From Plasmopara viticola (Eukaryota; Oomycota; Peronosporomycetes; Peronosporales; Peronosporaceae): 64,000 nucleotides of DNA. Numbering within the stretch: the stretch's first letter is position 1; every line of letters starts with the position of its first letter. The translations under genes and the position numbers were made by a program. Location: contig MBPM02000043.1 in NCBI GenBank assembly GCA_001695595.3, positions 1 through 64,000 of the forward strand, written 5' to 3'. The notes under the pieces were generated by a model, which was given only the letters and a program-made list of their open reading frames with translations, made no database searches and had not been told where the DNA came from. Below are positions 36,094 to 47,759 of the stretch, in pieces.

Positions 36094-38178
36094 ATGCACC
36101 GGCTCGTTAAATCTGGGCGCCGCTGCGTACGTTTGTCGCGCTTCTCCGCCACTGTGTGCACCTCGTGGCCATCACCTACGTCGCCACATCCTTTCTTCAG
36201 TACATGGAGTCGCTGGTTGAGTGACAAGTCGGTTCCATCGCTGCCTCGTATGCAGGTGGCGGACCTTTTGGAAGTCGCTAAGCAATTTCGTAGTAAAGAG
36301 ATCAACTATATTCACGAGGATCAAACGTTGGACGAGGCCGTCAAGTGTCTGACACAGAATGAGAATTCAGCGACTCTTGTAGTCGTGAACAAGCAACATC
36401 AAATCGTAGGCCTGATCACGTATCGATTGGCCTTGCAAAAGGTCGTGCGCATGCATTCGACGGGGAAGCGGACGGACTGGAACGTAAAGGTACGTCGTAT
36501 GCAGTCGATGCTCCTCGATCCACAGGCTTAAGGTCTTTTTTAGGTGTCGGAAGTGGCGATTCCAGCTCGTAAAGTGCTGTATGTGTCGCCTGAAGACTCG
36601 CTGGAAGATGTACGTACATGGGAGAACGAAAGGGGGGGAATTTTGTACCCACATAATTATTGTGTACGCAGTGTCGAGCAGTGATGGCATTATCTGGAGT
36701 TGGAGAGTTGCCAGTGTTGAAAGGAAGCAAGTTTTTGGGCACGGTATCATTGACAGATATTGCGTCGCTTATCCATCGTCACGATGCACAGTCGAATCCT
36801 GATCCTACAAGGTACAGCCATGTAAAAGATTATAACGAGCTTTCTGTAACACAATTGATCGTACATTATTGCAGCGCCAAGTCGGACTATATCAACTTAA
36901 TCCTCCCGCGCAAGGGACTACCGGCCAATACATCGCTTGACCACACGATCGTTCAACAGTACGTACGCTGCTGTTTCTCTGAAAGTCACTGATTGAAAGC
37001 ACTGCTTTCTCTTGTACAGTGAGCACGTGCATCCGAATTATTGGACGTACTACCTTCATTCGTTCGCCATGTCAATTCCCCACCCACAAAAGAAGGAAAC
37101 TGGTGGAGAAGACGCGTATTTCTTGGGGATTGTGCCCCATGGAGAGGAAATGGGAGGAGCGTCGGCTTTGGCTCTTCAAAACGGTCCCAATGATATGACG
37201 CCGTCGATCCCAACCATAACTGAAGGCACGCACGGACCCGTGGATGTGCTTGCAATGGGAGTGGCGGATGGCGTGGGGTCGTGGTTTGAAAAGGGCGTGA
37301 GTGCTCGTCAGTACGCACGGGAACTCATGGTGGCAGCTCACCAAGCCGTGCAAGTGTCGTACGCAAAAGATCACGATATCGAGCCGTCCGAAGTGCTGCA
37401 TGCCGCATGGTCGACTGTTTTACAGAAAAAAATCGTCGGAAGTTCCACGGCGTGTGTCCTTGCATTGGATCCGGAGCTAGGAGAGTTGCACGGGATCAAT
37501 CTAGGCGATTCTGGGTTCTTAATCATTCGTGACAAGACCTCGGATCTCGAGACGGCGCGTTTGCGGGGTACATTGGATGGCTCACTTATGCGAAAGATTA
37601 TGAATCGGGACCAGGACTTGACGCCTGCTGGACGACGAAAAGGAGCGCACGTGACGTACCGTTCTCCACAACAACTGCACTACTTTAACTGTCCGTTTCA
37701 ATTAGGCTTTGCGGGTGCTGATCTCGTGAGTGACGTCGTGGACGATTTGAGTCGAACGCACTCCCAGACGAGAGAGAAACCTTTGTTTGAAACGCCCGAG
37801 AATGGGGTCCGACTACGCGTTCCTGTGTTGGAAGGCGACTTGATTCTCCTTGCTACGGATGGACTCTTCGACAATGTGGACGAAGACGTGTTACTGGAAA
37901 TTGTGCGCGCAGAGCCGGATGTGGCGAGGATGACCCGAAAACTGGTGGCAAAAGCGTACGAGTTGTCGCTGGATCGCTCGCGTGACTCGCCTTTTGCACG
38001 GCTTGCCAAGGAAAATGACTTGCTATGGGGCGGTGGGATGCCGGATGACATTACAATCATCGCCGCACGCGTGATGAAGCACAAGACAAACGAAGAAAAG
38101 ATCGCTCAAGCCATTGCAGTGGAAAGAGAAGGCGAGGACAGAAATGCAGTGGCCCAAACGAGCTTGCACAGCTGTTAG
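36094..38178 (+). CDS. CBS-pair protein fused to a PTC7-type PP2C phosphatase, predicted mitochondrial
   Basis: Predicted serine/threonine phosphatase with an N-terminal ligand-sensing CBS pair. Five exons keep the frame: 36094-36489, 36544-36609, 36672-36811, 36875-36958 and 37020-38178, giving 614 aa. Introns start GTACGT, GTACGT, GTACAG and GTACGT. The N-terminus (MHRLVKSGRRCVRLSRF) is basic and free of acids, like a mitochondrial presequence. CBS 1 covers about residues 55-130 (ATLVVVNKQHQIVGLITY) and CBS 2 residues 132-190 (GELPVLKGSKFLGTVS). The phosphatase part (from about residue 250) has the metal-binding motifs GGEDAYF, GVADGVGSWF, NLGDSGF, LLATDGLFDN and DDITIIAARV. HYFNCPFQL and the VADGVGSW form place it in the PTC7/PPTC7 branch, which is mitochondrial in yeast and animals. 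Regulation by nucleotides through the CBS pair is inference. Confidence 0.82.
36812..36874 (+). other. Stop-free 63-nt intron in the CBS-phosphatase gene
   Basis: GTACAG donor at 36812 and TTATTGCAG acceptor ending at 36874. The length is a multiple of three with no in-frame stop, so retention would add 21 residues between the CBS pair and the phosphatase without breaking the frame. Neighbouring introns of this gene use the same GTAC-type donor. Confidence 0.55.
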
Positions 38179-38255
38179 ACAAGAAATGAAGCCGAAACTT
38201 ACGCGATATGGGTTGATTGGACCTGACAATTATAAAATAAAGAACGACATGTACC

Positions 38256-39431
38256 TCACGTTGCTGTGCCATCTGATGGTGCTCCTACACTAAGCAGTGC
38301 CACGTCCTGCCCTGCTTCTGTCTCGATATTAACTATGTCCTCCTCTTCACGAGCGCCTTCAGCACCAATCTGCGCCTCAATCTCCTCTTCGTTCTCACTA
38401 TTCAAATAAGCACTTTCCCTTCTGTTCTGGACTTGGCTGTCACCTTTCTCGTCTCCATCTTCTTCTTCTGAAATCACCACAATGTCGTCATTGTTCTCAA
38501 ACTCTTCTTCTTCTTCTTCTTCTTCTTCATACTCGTCGCCGTCATCTTCCTCCTCTTCCTCATCTTCATATCCTCCAGTCTCTCCATCATCGTCCAATTC
38601 CACGGGTGCCGCGGCCGAAGAGCCTCGTAAGTACAGGTCCCTCACTTTAATAGCATCCCGCATGAGTGACAAGACCGAGTCTTGGGCACATGCATCCACT
38701 AGAATGGCATCTCGCGCTTCTTCGTGTCCATAAAACAGCTCTTCGCCATACTTTTCCAGTGCCATGAGACACATTTTACTGCGTGCCGAGTCGTCCAATT
38801 GCTGCAATAGCTTTCGAGCTTCCCGCTGGTTCTGAGCCCGCACTATCGCTCTTGCAGTCTCCTCGTCGTCCTCTTCCTCTTGGTCACTGAATTGGTCATT
38901 CACTGGTGGTGCCGACCCCTCATCGTCTTCTTCATCCACGTCCACAATGTCAATCTCATTATTCTGCGACGTCAAAGCTTCGCTATCGTCCACTTCTTCT
39001 TCGGAAAGCGCTAAATCGGACGCGTCCGGATTATGACCCACACTCAAGTCATCGTGCTCGATCCTTGGACCATCGGTAGCCAAAATCAGACCGTCCTCAT
39101 CCACTTCTTGTCCCGTTTCGTGAGTCTTTAACCCCAGCGCAAGATCAGCGTCCAAATCTTCCTCTTGCTGAGCAAACTCTTCGTTATCATCCACATCTGG
39201 CAATTCGTCATCCAGCAACTTGGTTCGTTTCCCAAGTGGGGAGACTACGACGTCGTCGAGCGTTGTGACACTGTCCCGGATATCCTCATTAAAGGACCCG
39301 TCAAAGGCTTCGGTAGCCGTGCGTTTTTCGGCTTGCGGAGGTGAAATAACAGTCGAAATGCTGGTAGATCGATCATCAATGCTGATGGCTACAGCTGTGC
39401 CACTGGTGGAGGCACTTAAAGGCTCTGTCAT
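38256..39431 (-). CDS. Highly acidic protein of unknown function
   Basis: A 391-aa protein if started at ATG 39431 (MTEPLSAS); the frame stays open upstream but that extension is basic and hydrophobic and looks untranslated. About half the chain is Asp/Glu, with long acidic runs. One folded-looking helical segment stands out (NQREARKLLQQLDDSARSK, then EELFYGHEEARDAILVDAC and VLSLMRDAIKVRDLY). A KRT motif near the N-terminus (PLGKRTKL) could be a nuclear signal. Such composition is typical of histone-binding or nucleolar proteins, but no family was recognised. It converges with the phosphatase gene, 77 bp apart. A GAA-type microsatellite at 38503-38528 encodes a poly-Glu run. Confidence 0.7.
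   Translation of the reverse strand: MTEPLSASTSGTAVAISIDDRSTSISTVISPPQAEKRTATEAFDGSFNEDIRDSVTTLDDVVVSPLGKRTKLLDDELPDVDDNEEFAQQEEDLDADLALGLKTHETGQEVDEDGLILATDGPRIEHDDLSVGHNPDASDLALSEEEVDDSEALTSQNNEIDIVDVDEEDDEGSAPPVNDQFSDQEEEDDEETARAIVRAQNQREARKLLQQLDDSARSKMCLMALEKYGEELFYGHEEARDAILVDACAQDSVLSLMRDAIKVRDLYLRGSSAAAPVELDDDGETGGYEDEEEEEDDGDEYEEEEEEEEEFENNDDIVVISEEEDGDEKGDSQVQNRRESAYLNSENEEEIEAQIGAEGAREEEDIVNIETEAGQDVALLSVGAPSDGTAT
38503..38528. repeat. Trinucleotide microsatellite (TTC on the plus strand)
   Basis: A run of TTC triplets within the acidic protein gene, encoding a Glu run on the minus strand. Length changes would lengthen or shorten the Glu tract without shifting the frame. Confidence 0.85.
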
Positions 39432-40072
39432 GAGAGACACGAGCGCACAGAGAGAAAGGAAAGCGACGGTTGCTCTTGCTCGTTTTCGGAAGAATTTGCG
39501 TATCGAAGTCCGCCTTTTTTTTAAGATTAGGATTGCAAGTAATGATGATTGGCTGTTATTATTTTTTTTGGGTAGAGCGGAAAGGAGTATCTTTGAGAAA
39601 AAGTTAACGCAGTATCTCAAGATTAACGTTAAATCGTGCGTAAATTTCGTCTATTTCTGCACCGACTTCATCGACTGGATCATAGAATTTGAGCTTACAA
39701 TGCCTAAGCAAACAAAACAAGGTGAGCTTCTTAAGAGAGCAAACAGTTAATATGTTATACTTAAGTGGAGTGTAACTTTACGCTTATCTGTCATATAATA
39801 ATGCTAGCACTAGTATTTTTTTAAAGCTCGACGAATTAGCTGGCGTGGTGCTGCCCCTTTAAGCCCTACGATGCTAATGACCCGCCTTCGCGTAGCTTCT
39901 TTTTTTCCGAGAATGTTTTAGCTGCTCAAGATACACTACGTTGCCGCATACGCAATAAGCATACATTAATTTAGTGTTTGCCGAAGATTGGTGGCTCGAA
40001 AAGAAATTTCATAACGAAGATTGTAAACTTCTATCCAATTAATATAAAAAGTCGCATAAAAATGGCGATCTT

Positions 40073-40381
40073 GTATTGTAATGTATTACGTTATCGCGTT
40101 GCCAAGTTATGCACGTGCTAGGCTCTATGGCTAGTCCACGGCATAGAGTGGTGTCCGCATACGTCGGGTCTCGTTCGGCGGGCAGTGCAGCCAGCACCGA
40201 GGCCGTGAGGGTCTTCCATTATTTTGTGTGATTCTGACTTGGCAAGAGCCCAGGTGGCGCCCTAGTGCTGGAGACCGTCGCGTCGAGGGTGAGACTCGTT
40301 AGAGACCTGCAGATGCCCGAGAGCACCTGCCCGAAGCGCGCGAGCATTTAGCCCCCGCGCTTGGAAGGAGGGCGTCACCCC
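40073..40381 (-). mobile_element. Short LINE-derived non-autonomous element, copy 2, with target-site duplication
   Basis: A 309-bp element with the same three-part structure as copy 1. It is flanked by a perfect 10-bp direct repeat, TGGCGATCTT, at 40063-40072 and 40382-40391. At the element's 5' end (right side) about 14 bp present in the other copies are missing, as expected for target-primed insertion. The tail at the left is of the TGTATTGTAATG type, not poly-A. Confidence 0.92.
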
Positions 40382-43300
40382 TGGCGATCTTACAATCTGA
40401 TCGAACACTTTTGCTTTTTTAATATCGACCAGCAGACACAAATAAGAGTACCGACGAAAAAGTTTATCGAGTTTATGCGTGAATGGTCCAGTGAGCGCTA
40501 GAACTATTCATCATTCTTGTGCACATCCTTTCCAATTCGCCACCACCATATATCTGACAAGCTAAAAGTTCTGAGCCACATTGGAAAGAAAACTGAATTT
40601 TAAGGACAAATTTTGAGCATAATGAATACTTCATGCCCAATGCCGGATAAGGCTCCCAGCAGGCGCATTATTTGATTTCACTAGCGCGTACGATCCAGTT
40701 TTGATAACATTGTTCCCTTCATTAGATCTGAATAGTTCGAAATATACCAGCATACATATCTGTATAGGTACCGGTATAATGTCTGTCGTGAGCCTCCATC
40801 CTTGTGAATGGAAAGCTAGCTGAGCTCAGCTTTCCGTTGTAATCTCCCTCTTTGAAACTTATGCTCATTTAAGTACAGAGGGGAGAGTACTATTTACCAT
40901 TCTTAACTTTTATACAACAAGTCAATTTTGTCGAGCAGGCAGCAGGCCGGGCCATTTAAAAATGACAAAGCGAACTTCAAAGTAGTTTGGTTTGGCCTCG
41001 AAAGTACATCTGTACCAAAATCGGCCTTTGTGCCTGCGGGCTTAAATCGTTTTTCCGCTTGAAAGTAGGTCTGGCATGGAAGGCTCCATAATTCTTGCGG
41101 CAAGAAACCTGCGCCTATCGATCTACATACCCCATTGATTCACAGATACCTTCGTCTTCGGTGATATTACTGGCAAATGGTGCATCTACACCCGCAAGGG
41201 ACTTGTAGAAACCTCAGACTTAAGACAACGCTCGTAAAAACAATCTCATAGCCTGGGAAAACGCTTGTAAAGGCATTAATTCGAACGTCAGACCCACTTC
41301 GTGGTCAAAATGTATCTGGTGCGACCGTTGCGATCTATATAGGAAGCAATGGGCGCTTCGTACCCAAGCAGCGGTACTTTGACCATCATTTAACTTCGTT
41401 GGGCATTACGCTTCTAGTTCTCAGCTTGGCATTGAAAATTACGCCACTTCACCTAAATTTTTGGGCGTCCTTAAATGCGGCTTCGCCCAAGAACGCCTTA
41501 AAATTGAAAGTACCGCCGATATTGATGGTTAAACAGCGCCTGTTCGCCTTCTTTGTATGAAATATCAACTATTGCGCAATCCAATGTACGTGCTTTCGAT
41601 TGACGACGTGGTGGTTAGGTCGCGAGTTCGTGTTGGGTGACCGGACCCTTGAAGCTAGATGGCCTTTTTTTGGCAATGTGGTCCATGTGTTTTACAAACA
41701 AATCGACCTCCACACGTATCCTTGCGAGGTCTCCAAACTGCAACGAAAATAGCTCTGCTTAGTATGCATCTCCAGTCTCGACTGGCCGCTTAAATAGCAC
41801 ACACTCAACTTTTTGGCCGTATTGAATCAGCGGTAGGAGGCAGCAGTATCAGCTACCGTATGGCTTCCTTACGAATATGGTTACAGCCATCCAAAGAGGT
41901 TTTCCCAGTACATCACATCCAATATGAGACTCGGAGTACTTAAATGGTAAGACCTCTTATGACGCCCCACATTACACACAGATGCTTTGACGTCGTCTCG
42001 AGAAGGTCGATAATGTGCGCCAACTCATGCTTTCCCAAGATTACACTTGTTTAATATAGCTAGCGTGAATTTTTGTACCAGGCGGGTTGTACAACAACAC
42101 TGTATACTTTAGAGAAGAATATTCATGTTAATACAAAAAAAGGAACTCTATTTATAATGGACGCGTTCAGATCTCTTGCTCTATTATTTACATCTAGCCG
42201 ACGGGATGCAAAGGCAGCTTGAGGAAAGTGGTCTCAAAATAAAGATCCGAAAGAAAAGTTTTTGCTGGCTATCCTTTACTTATTCTTGCAGCTTCCGTGC
42301 TATCTAAGCAAAGCTATATGGTGACTTAGCTGACTTATAGAATAAGTGTAAAGATCGTGGATGCGTGGAACGCTTTTTTGAGTGCAAATATGCCATAGAG
42401 AGTCTATCGCCTCACGTCAGCGCACTTTAAAATACAGTCAGCAAGGCAAGGGATGCAATTGCACTCTCCAAAACGCAGAAAAGGAAGCTGTTTGTCAAAT
42501 TCGAAAGAGAGAGTTCAAGAAGAACTTGTTAGACAAATACGAAAGAGAGAACTTAAATGTGTATATATCGCTGGATATCAACAACCTGCCCCCCCAAAAG
42601 TCAGTGTTTGAAATGAGGGAAATCATTTTCCATTGGACCTTTCACGTATGTAATGAGGCGCCATATTCTCGGGCGAATGAATATTTCTGAGTTGCACTAA
42701 ACAAAGCGGCTTATGCATCTACGAGATGTACCCTCGTTGTCCTAAATGTGGTGAGGCACCCTGTTTTTAACTGATTTTCTGAAACAATTTGAGTATACGT
42801 GTGGCTTCGCCTTTTGCGACACTAAAGCTCCATACAAGATAATCAAATTTTTCACGCAGGTCAAAGACCTCACACTTAGATATGCGGAAGTTTATCTGCC
42901 TGTTAAGCTCATGATCACAGCCTAAATGATTGTATACCCTCATCAAGGGTCTGGTATCACTAAATTAGTCGGGTACGACCGCCAATTGCGACGCCGACTA
43001 CAATTTAAAGATCATACATCCGGTCATGTTAGAGCTAAAACCCCTCACGGGGTAGGTACACGGCTGAGGCGTAACGGGTCAACTTTGGTGTTTCTCGACC
43101 GCCAACACAAGTAGCGCTTTCATGTGAAGATCATTGTGAAGTATAGACGCGTTTTTGGACGCCAGAAACTTTTTCAAAATGGCGTAATGATGCTGTTTTG
43201 TATATCTCGCGAGAGCCTCTGAACTAGCTCCGAGAAGAATGTCAAAAGGCCGTTGCGATATGGATCAGGAACGACAAGCGCTTCGTCCGTACTCTGTGGT

Positions 43301-44617
43301 CTTGTGACTGCTCGTAGAAGTATGGTGGGAGTGACTCCACACCTGTCCTCAAAGCGTATGCTGACTTGTTATTATGCCAACGCTAAAGTATCTCGGAGGT
43401 TAAAATTTCTCGTCTTCCGAGTAAGCAAGTTGTAACTAAGCTCTTGGGCCCATGTACAGGAGCAATATTTTGAGATTTTTAGACGCGTACACGCTTCATT
43501 TTGGCTTCTGCTGAAAAAAAAAGTTGTACGGTGTATATATCAAATTCGTCGTGCTTGGCGAGCAGCTGATCGGGATTACCAGCTTGCTAACTAACCTCTT
43601 AGTATTCACCCTCTGTAATACAACATTATTTGCACCCTTACGAAGAGAAGCATCTTGCTGTATATCTGTTTCACAGCCCGGCTATATGCGGGCTTAATTA
43701 ATTTTCTGTCCCAGATCTCAACAAATCTCTTTCTCACAAAATCTTTCGCAAGCTGATGGTATGCTCTTAAAGCAATGTTCCATCAGTTTTGTAGATTACC
43801 GAGAGCCCACCAACAATGTTGCGATATACCGTATACCAAGAGAACAAAGTTTTGAGCCTACTCGAATTGCGTCCATCTCACACTAATTATCCACAAACTG
43901 CGAAAATTGATATACAAATGTCAAAGCATATCTCGCGCCATCTTTCGAGACCGTTTACATCGGTTCATTTATGTAAACGAGCTCCAAAACGTGATGCCTT
44001 CCTTATCTACAATGATAATATTGAAGAATACGTCTACTTACATTTCAAGCAATTTCCGCACAAGACCTATTTTTTGGCAGCTACCACTAAATGCCTTCTG
44101 TGTTTTAAAAGATCGGTCATCCTGGGTTCTCCCAAGCAAGCATGTCAAGCTCTTACCCACTATCCGCGACGACATACAATACTAGGTGATCCCCTTTTTG
44201 CTTAAGCCGCTTCGCTAAAAAATGTTTGCTTAAAGCAATTCATCTTCGTTCCTCCTGGTATCACTCTCTTTGCAAAGAATATCTTCTATTTTTCAGCCGT
44301 CATATCTGTACCTTCAGCGCGCACTCCACATTTATTTTCTTATGTCGCTTGTACTTCTCCAGAATCATATTTTTCACCTCGATGAGCTACTTTTTACTAA
44401 GAGCTCTCCGATATTGACTCGGTGTTTTAATACTTGACTGGTCGACTGCATAGCCGAGCCATAAATTGTCGAGTGTCCACCATAGACTCTTGTAACGTCT
44501 CCACAGCTTGTCAACCATTTTGAAAAGCTTGATCGTCAAAATGCTGGCTTCTATCTTGAGCTAGTGCAGTTATCTTGTCAATGTCACACGATTGCGAAGC
44601 GCCGTTCAGTTGTAGAG

Positions 44618-44939
44618 GTTTAAGCTTTCGGAACCCATGCTCTAGGACTAAGCTGTCTCTATCACGGGATGCTGATAGCAATCCGACCCATATTGGGACC
44701 GGGTTCCGTACCCCTCATTACACTATGGGGCTTTTTCGGTCAGTGGGGCGTCCCCCACCCAACCCTCTTATTACCCCACCGGGCGCGAGTTGGTAGGGCA
44801 GTCTCACACTCGGGTGTGATGGCTCGTCCACTTTAGTGACCTTTCTCTGGCTTCTTTAATTCGGATCCTATGGGTATCGAACCAGGTACCTCCCGGTCCT
44901 GGGTCGAACGGCTAATCGCTCGAGCCAGAGGGTCGGCGT
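44618..44939 (-). mobile_element. tRNA-derived SINE with 15-bp target-site duplication
   Basis: A 322-bp element on the minus strand, head at the right. The head resembles a tRNA gene: A box TGGCTCGAGCG (44927-44917), paired D-arm GGCT..AGCC, and B box GGTTCGATACC (44883-44873), a match to the RNA polymerase III consensus. Exact direct repeats CGTTCAGTTGTAGAG lie at 44603-44617 and 44940-44954. The body has no coding capacity and its tail is not poly-A. tRNA-derived SINEs are known in Phytophthora. Intact target repeats point to a fairly recent insertion. Confidence 0.9.
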
Positions 44940-46051
44940 CGTTCAGTTGTAGAGCTCACATTATGAAGTTTGCCGATCAAATAATTGTTTTGTATGTAGC
45001 AATTCTCGAGGGTAATCACCTTGGGCGTAATTAAGCCACTAACACCAAGACCTCAGCGTCTGGCTTCGCAAATTGAGCAAGCGTCAGCACTCGCTTTCTT
45101 TCCAAAGCCATCTATCTGCATGGCAAGTTCTAGTAATGGTAGCTGTCACTTTAATAGGTGATGTTGCCTCTCTTACAAGCCATGTTGCAGAGGGGTGGGA
45201 GCTTGACATTGACTTGCGGCTGCTAAATGTTTCAAAAGTGTACGTAGTAGAAGCGCATACCGAACGCAGCTTGATAGCTCGAGCGCTCTCACTACACCCT
45301 TGATCCATCTCACAGCGTGAGTGACTTTTAGTGAACCGGTCAACACAGCTAGGTTCTCACTTCTCTGCTTGTTTTTTTCTACGTACAACAATGGTACGAC
45401 TAAAGTCAACGCAGGCAAGTACTAGAAGAATGCATCAAGGGACGTCAAAATTATGCTTGTGGTGATTCATTAGAACACCTATCTAAGGTAATGGCTCAGA
45501 TTTTGATACAGTAACTTGGTTACCACGCTCGCTCATCGTGTCTTTATGGTCGACCAGGTCCTTGACATGCCACAAAATTTGGCACGCGAAATTGCCACCT
45601 CAAACTCCTTGTTTGAAGAACGCAGCTCTTCATCTCCCGTCGTTCGGGGCGCGGAAATAACACAGATACTACACCGCAAGAGCTAATTTTTTGTATAGTG
45701 TAGACCTGTGCTGAGCATGAAGAGCTGAGCAGCTACTAAAAGATCGCTCGCAGAGCAGCTATTTGATGAGACAAAAGACTATCGTAGTCTGCACGACGTA
45801 GCGCTTTTGCCACCTGGTGGTCTTCTAAAGCTATCGAGTCATGCAATATAGTGCTTGCATTAAGCAATACAAATTTTGGGATACTTTAAAGTAATCTCTA
45901 ATGCGGCCAGACAAACGTATGACTGTCTGCAGAATTACAAAGTACTATAAGGAAACTTAGTACACCAAAGCTGTAATATACCTGTTTTAACAATAATCGC
46001 ATCATATATTAGTAGAGTATTTTTAAGGGTACCAGCCTGGATTCCCGACGC

Positions 46052-47722
46052 TTACACTTGAATGCTCGTCTCATCGGACACAGGAAGAACGACAGTCTGC
46101 ATCGAATGTCCACGCAGCTTCAGTGTAAACGTCTCTGCGTCAGGCTGCTTCACACTAACGGTGACGTTCGCCTTGTCACGGTTCAGGAATTGCAGCACCA
46201 CTCGATTGTCTGGGGTCACAAACGCGGTGCAGTGAAAGCTTTTGAGTGTCTTGGTCTTTGAAAGCTTAATGCGACGCGAGCCTGGAGGAACGAACTTGGA
46301 GAAGTGACCCATCATGTAAAACATTGGCTGTTTGTAGAACTCAGCACCAGTGTCTTCGTCTACGAGAATCGGAGCGTCGACAAAATTCTTTGCCCAATTG
46401 GGTCCCCCCTTGGTATCCAATACGAGGTTCCAATCGGTCCAGCCGCCAACAAAGGCGTTAAGGTCCTCAATTATGTCGCGACCGAAATTTTCCGCACGCC
46501 TCCAGCTCTTGTTATCGTCATGTAAAGACGGACCCGAGCCTGTACCCAGCCAAGCCGGTAAAAAACCCTCACACGCTTCTGTCGCAAGGAGGAAAACCTC
46601 TGGAAATTTATGGTGAAACGCCACAAGTTTGTCAAAGTTGCCACGAAACGGAAGACAAAAGTCTAGATTACTGTACCAATGAACCCCGAGTCCACTTAGA
46701 TACTTGAGCGAGTCGGCGTCTTTAAACGGAGCCAGATTATCCAAGATACCCGCCTTTTGATCGTCTCCCCCAATGAGTTTAAGATCTGGATGATTCGCCG
46801 CCATTGTCGGACCAAGGTCCGTCTTAACAAAGTCACGCTGTACGGTCCCTGACATACGCAGGGACTGCCACGCCGACATTTGAAAAAAGGATCGGGTCGG
46901 CTCGTTTTGGACTGTCATGGCCCAGAAGTCAATGCCCTCAGTTTTGTAGGCATTCAAAAATTTGGAATAGTACAGAGCAAGTGACCGCCAATACTTCCCA
47001 CCAGGATAACCTTTGACTGCACAATTAAGAGTTGTGTTCTTTGTCGTCATCCAAGCAGGAGGTGCCCATGAAGACGCAAAGAGCGTGAGATTACGCGTTG
47101 AAGTGGCGAGCGCTCGTTGAATCAAGTCGAGTTTGTTTGACCTGCGATCGACATTGATGGAAAAGTGTGTTTGATTTAGATCTTCTGGGTGGTCATTGTA
47201 CGAGTAGATTCTGGTCGAAAAATCCGTTGAACCGATGGGAATCCGACCCAACGAGTACTGTAGGCCCTTGTCGGAATAATATTGGTTAAGTATTGTTTGT
47301 TGCAGAGGCGACGATAGCTTGTAGACGTTGATAGCCGCTGCATCCGTGAAGGCACCACCAAAGCCAATGATTGGCTGGTACTGCGTTGAAGCGTCGATTA
47401 TGTAGGTGGGGTCACGAACAGCGGTGGTGTCGACTGACAGCACCGTGTACTTGAAGCGTTCCCCAGCCTTGGACGATGTGTAGACACCAAGTTGTCCCTG
47501 AATCAGGTTCTGGTAATCATTAGAGACCGTGTCGCACTGTGTTGCATTACAAACACAGACGCCTTTGAGATTGGTGTTAAAGCGATGGGACCAATTACTG
47601 CAGCTGGCCGAGGCTTTTTGAAGAGCTAGTAGTAGAGCTCCCAAGGTAGGCAGTTGGAAAGACCGTGGCATTTGCTGATAAGGATACTTAGTCATTTTAA
47701 AAGGGACCGATAATGGATACAT
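46052..47722 (-). CDS. Secreted glucosylceramidase, glycoside hydrolase family 30
   Basis: Predicted to hydrolyse the beta-glucosyl bond of glucosylceramide or a related beta-glucoside, outside the cell or in an endolysosomal compartment. The 556-aa frame is intact and single-exon. A hydrophobic segment (LPTLGALLLAL, residues 24-34) followed by KASASC fits a signal peptide. ATGs at 47722, 47695 and 47671 are all possible starts; the first is kept because it follows a likely initiator. The catalytic acid/base is Glu in VQNEP (about residue 274) and the nucleophile is the first Glu in LLATEACEGF (about 382), as in human GBA. Other family blocks are GFGGAFTDAAA, YSLGRIPIGSTDFS, FASSWAPPAWM, GVHWY and GGWTDWNL. 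Several N-x-S/T sites suggest glycosylation. GH30 enzymes of this kind are common, often multi-copy, in oomycetes. Confidence 0.93.
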   Translation of the reverse strand: MYPLSVPFKMTKYPYQQMPRSFQLPTLGALLLALQKASASCSNWSHRFNTNLKGVCVCNATQCDTVSNDYQNLIQGQLGVYTSSKAGERFKYTVLSVDTTAVRDPTYIIDASTQYQPIIGFGGAFTDAAAINVYKLSSPLQQTILNQYYSDKGLQYSLGRIPIGSTDFSTRIYSYNDHPEDLNQTHFSINVDRRSNKLDLIQRALATSTRNLTLFASSWAPPAWMTTKNTTLNCAVKGYPGGKYWRSLALYYSKFLNAYKTEGIDFWAMTVQNEPTRSFFQMSAWQSLRMSGTVQRDFVKTDLGPTMAANHPDLKLIGGDDQKAGILDNLAPFKDADSLKYLSGLGVHWYSNLDFCLPFRGNFDKLVAFHHKFPEVFLLATEACEGFLPAWLGTGSGPSLHDDNKSWRRAENFGRDIIEDLNAFVGGWTDWNLVLDTKGGPNWAKNFVDAPILVDEDTGAEFYKQPMFYMMGHFSKFVPPGSRRIKLSKTKTLKSFHCTAFVTPDNRVVLQFLNRDKANVTVSVKQPDAETFTLKLRGHSMQTVVLPVSDETSIQV

Positions 47723-47759
47723 GATTACACAAAATGCTTGCTATAATAGGTCATTATTT

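Larger units (their letters stand above)
39432..46051. other. Gene-poor region
   Basis: Besides the LINE-derived element (40073-40381) and the SINE (44618-44939), no gene is supported. A stretch at about 40920-41050 is related to 48830-48950. Open frames at 42382-42690, 43816-44205 and 45073-45303 have no recognisable motif. Sequence at 41.1-43.4 kb has the look of decayed repeat sequence, but I cannot name a family. Confidence 0.5.
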
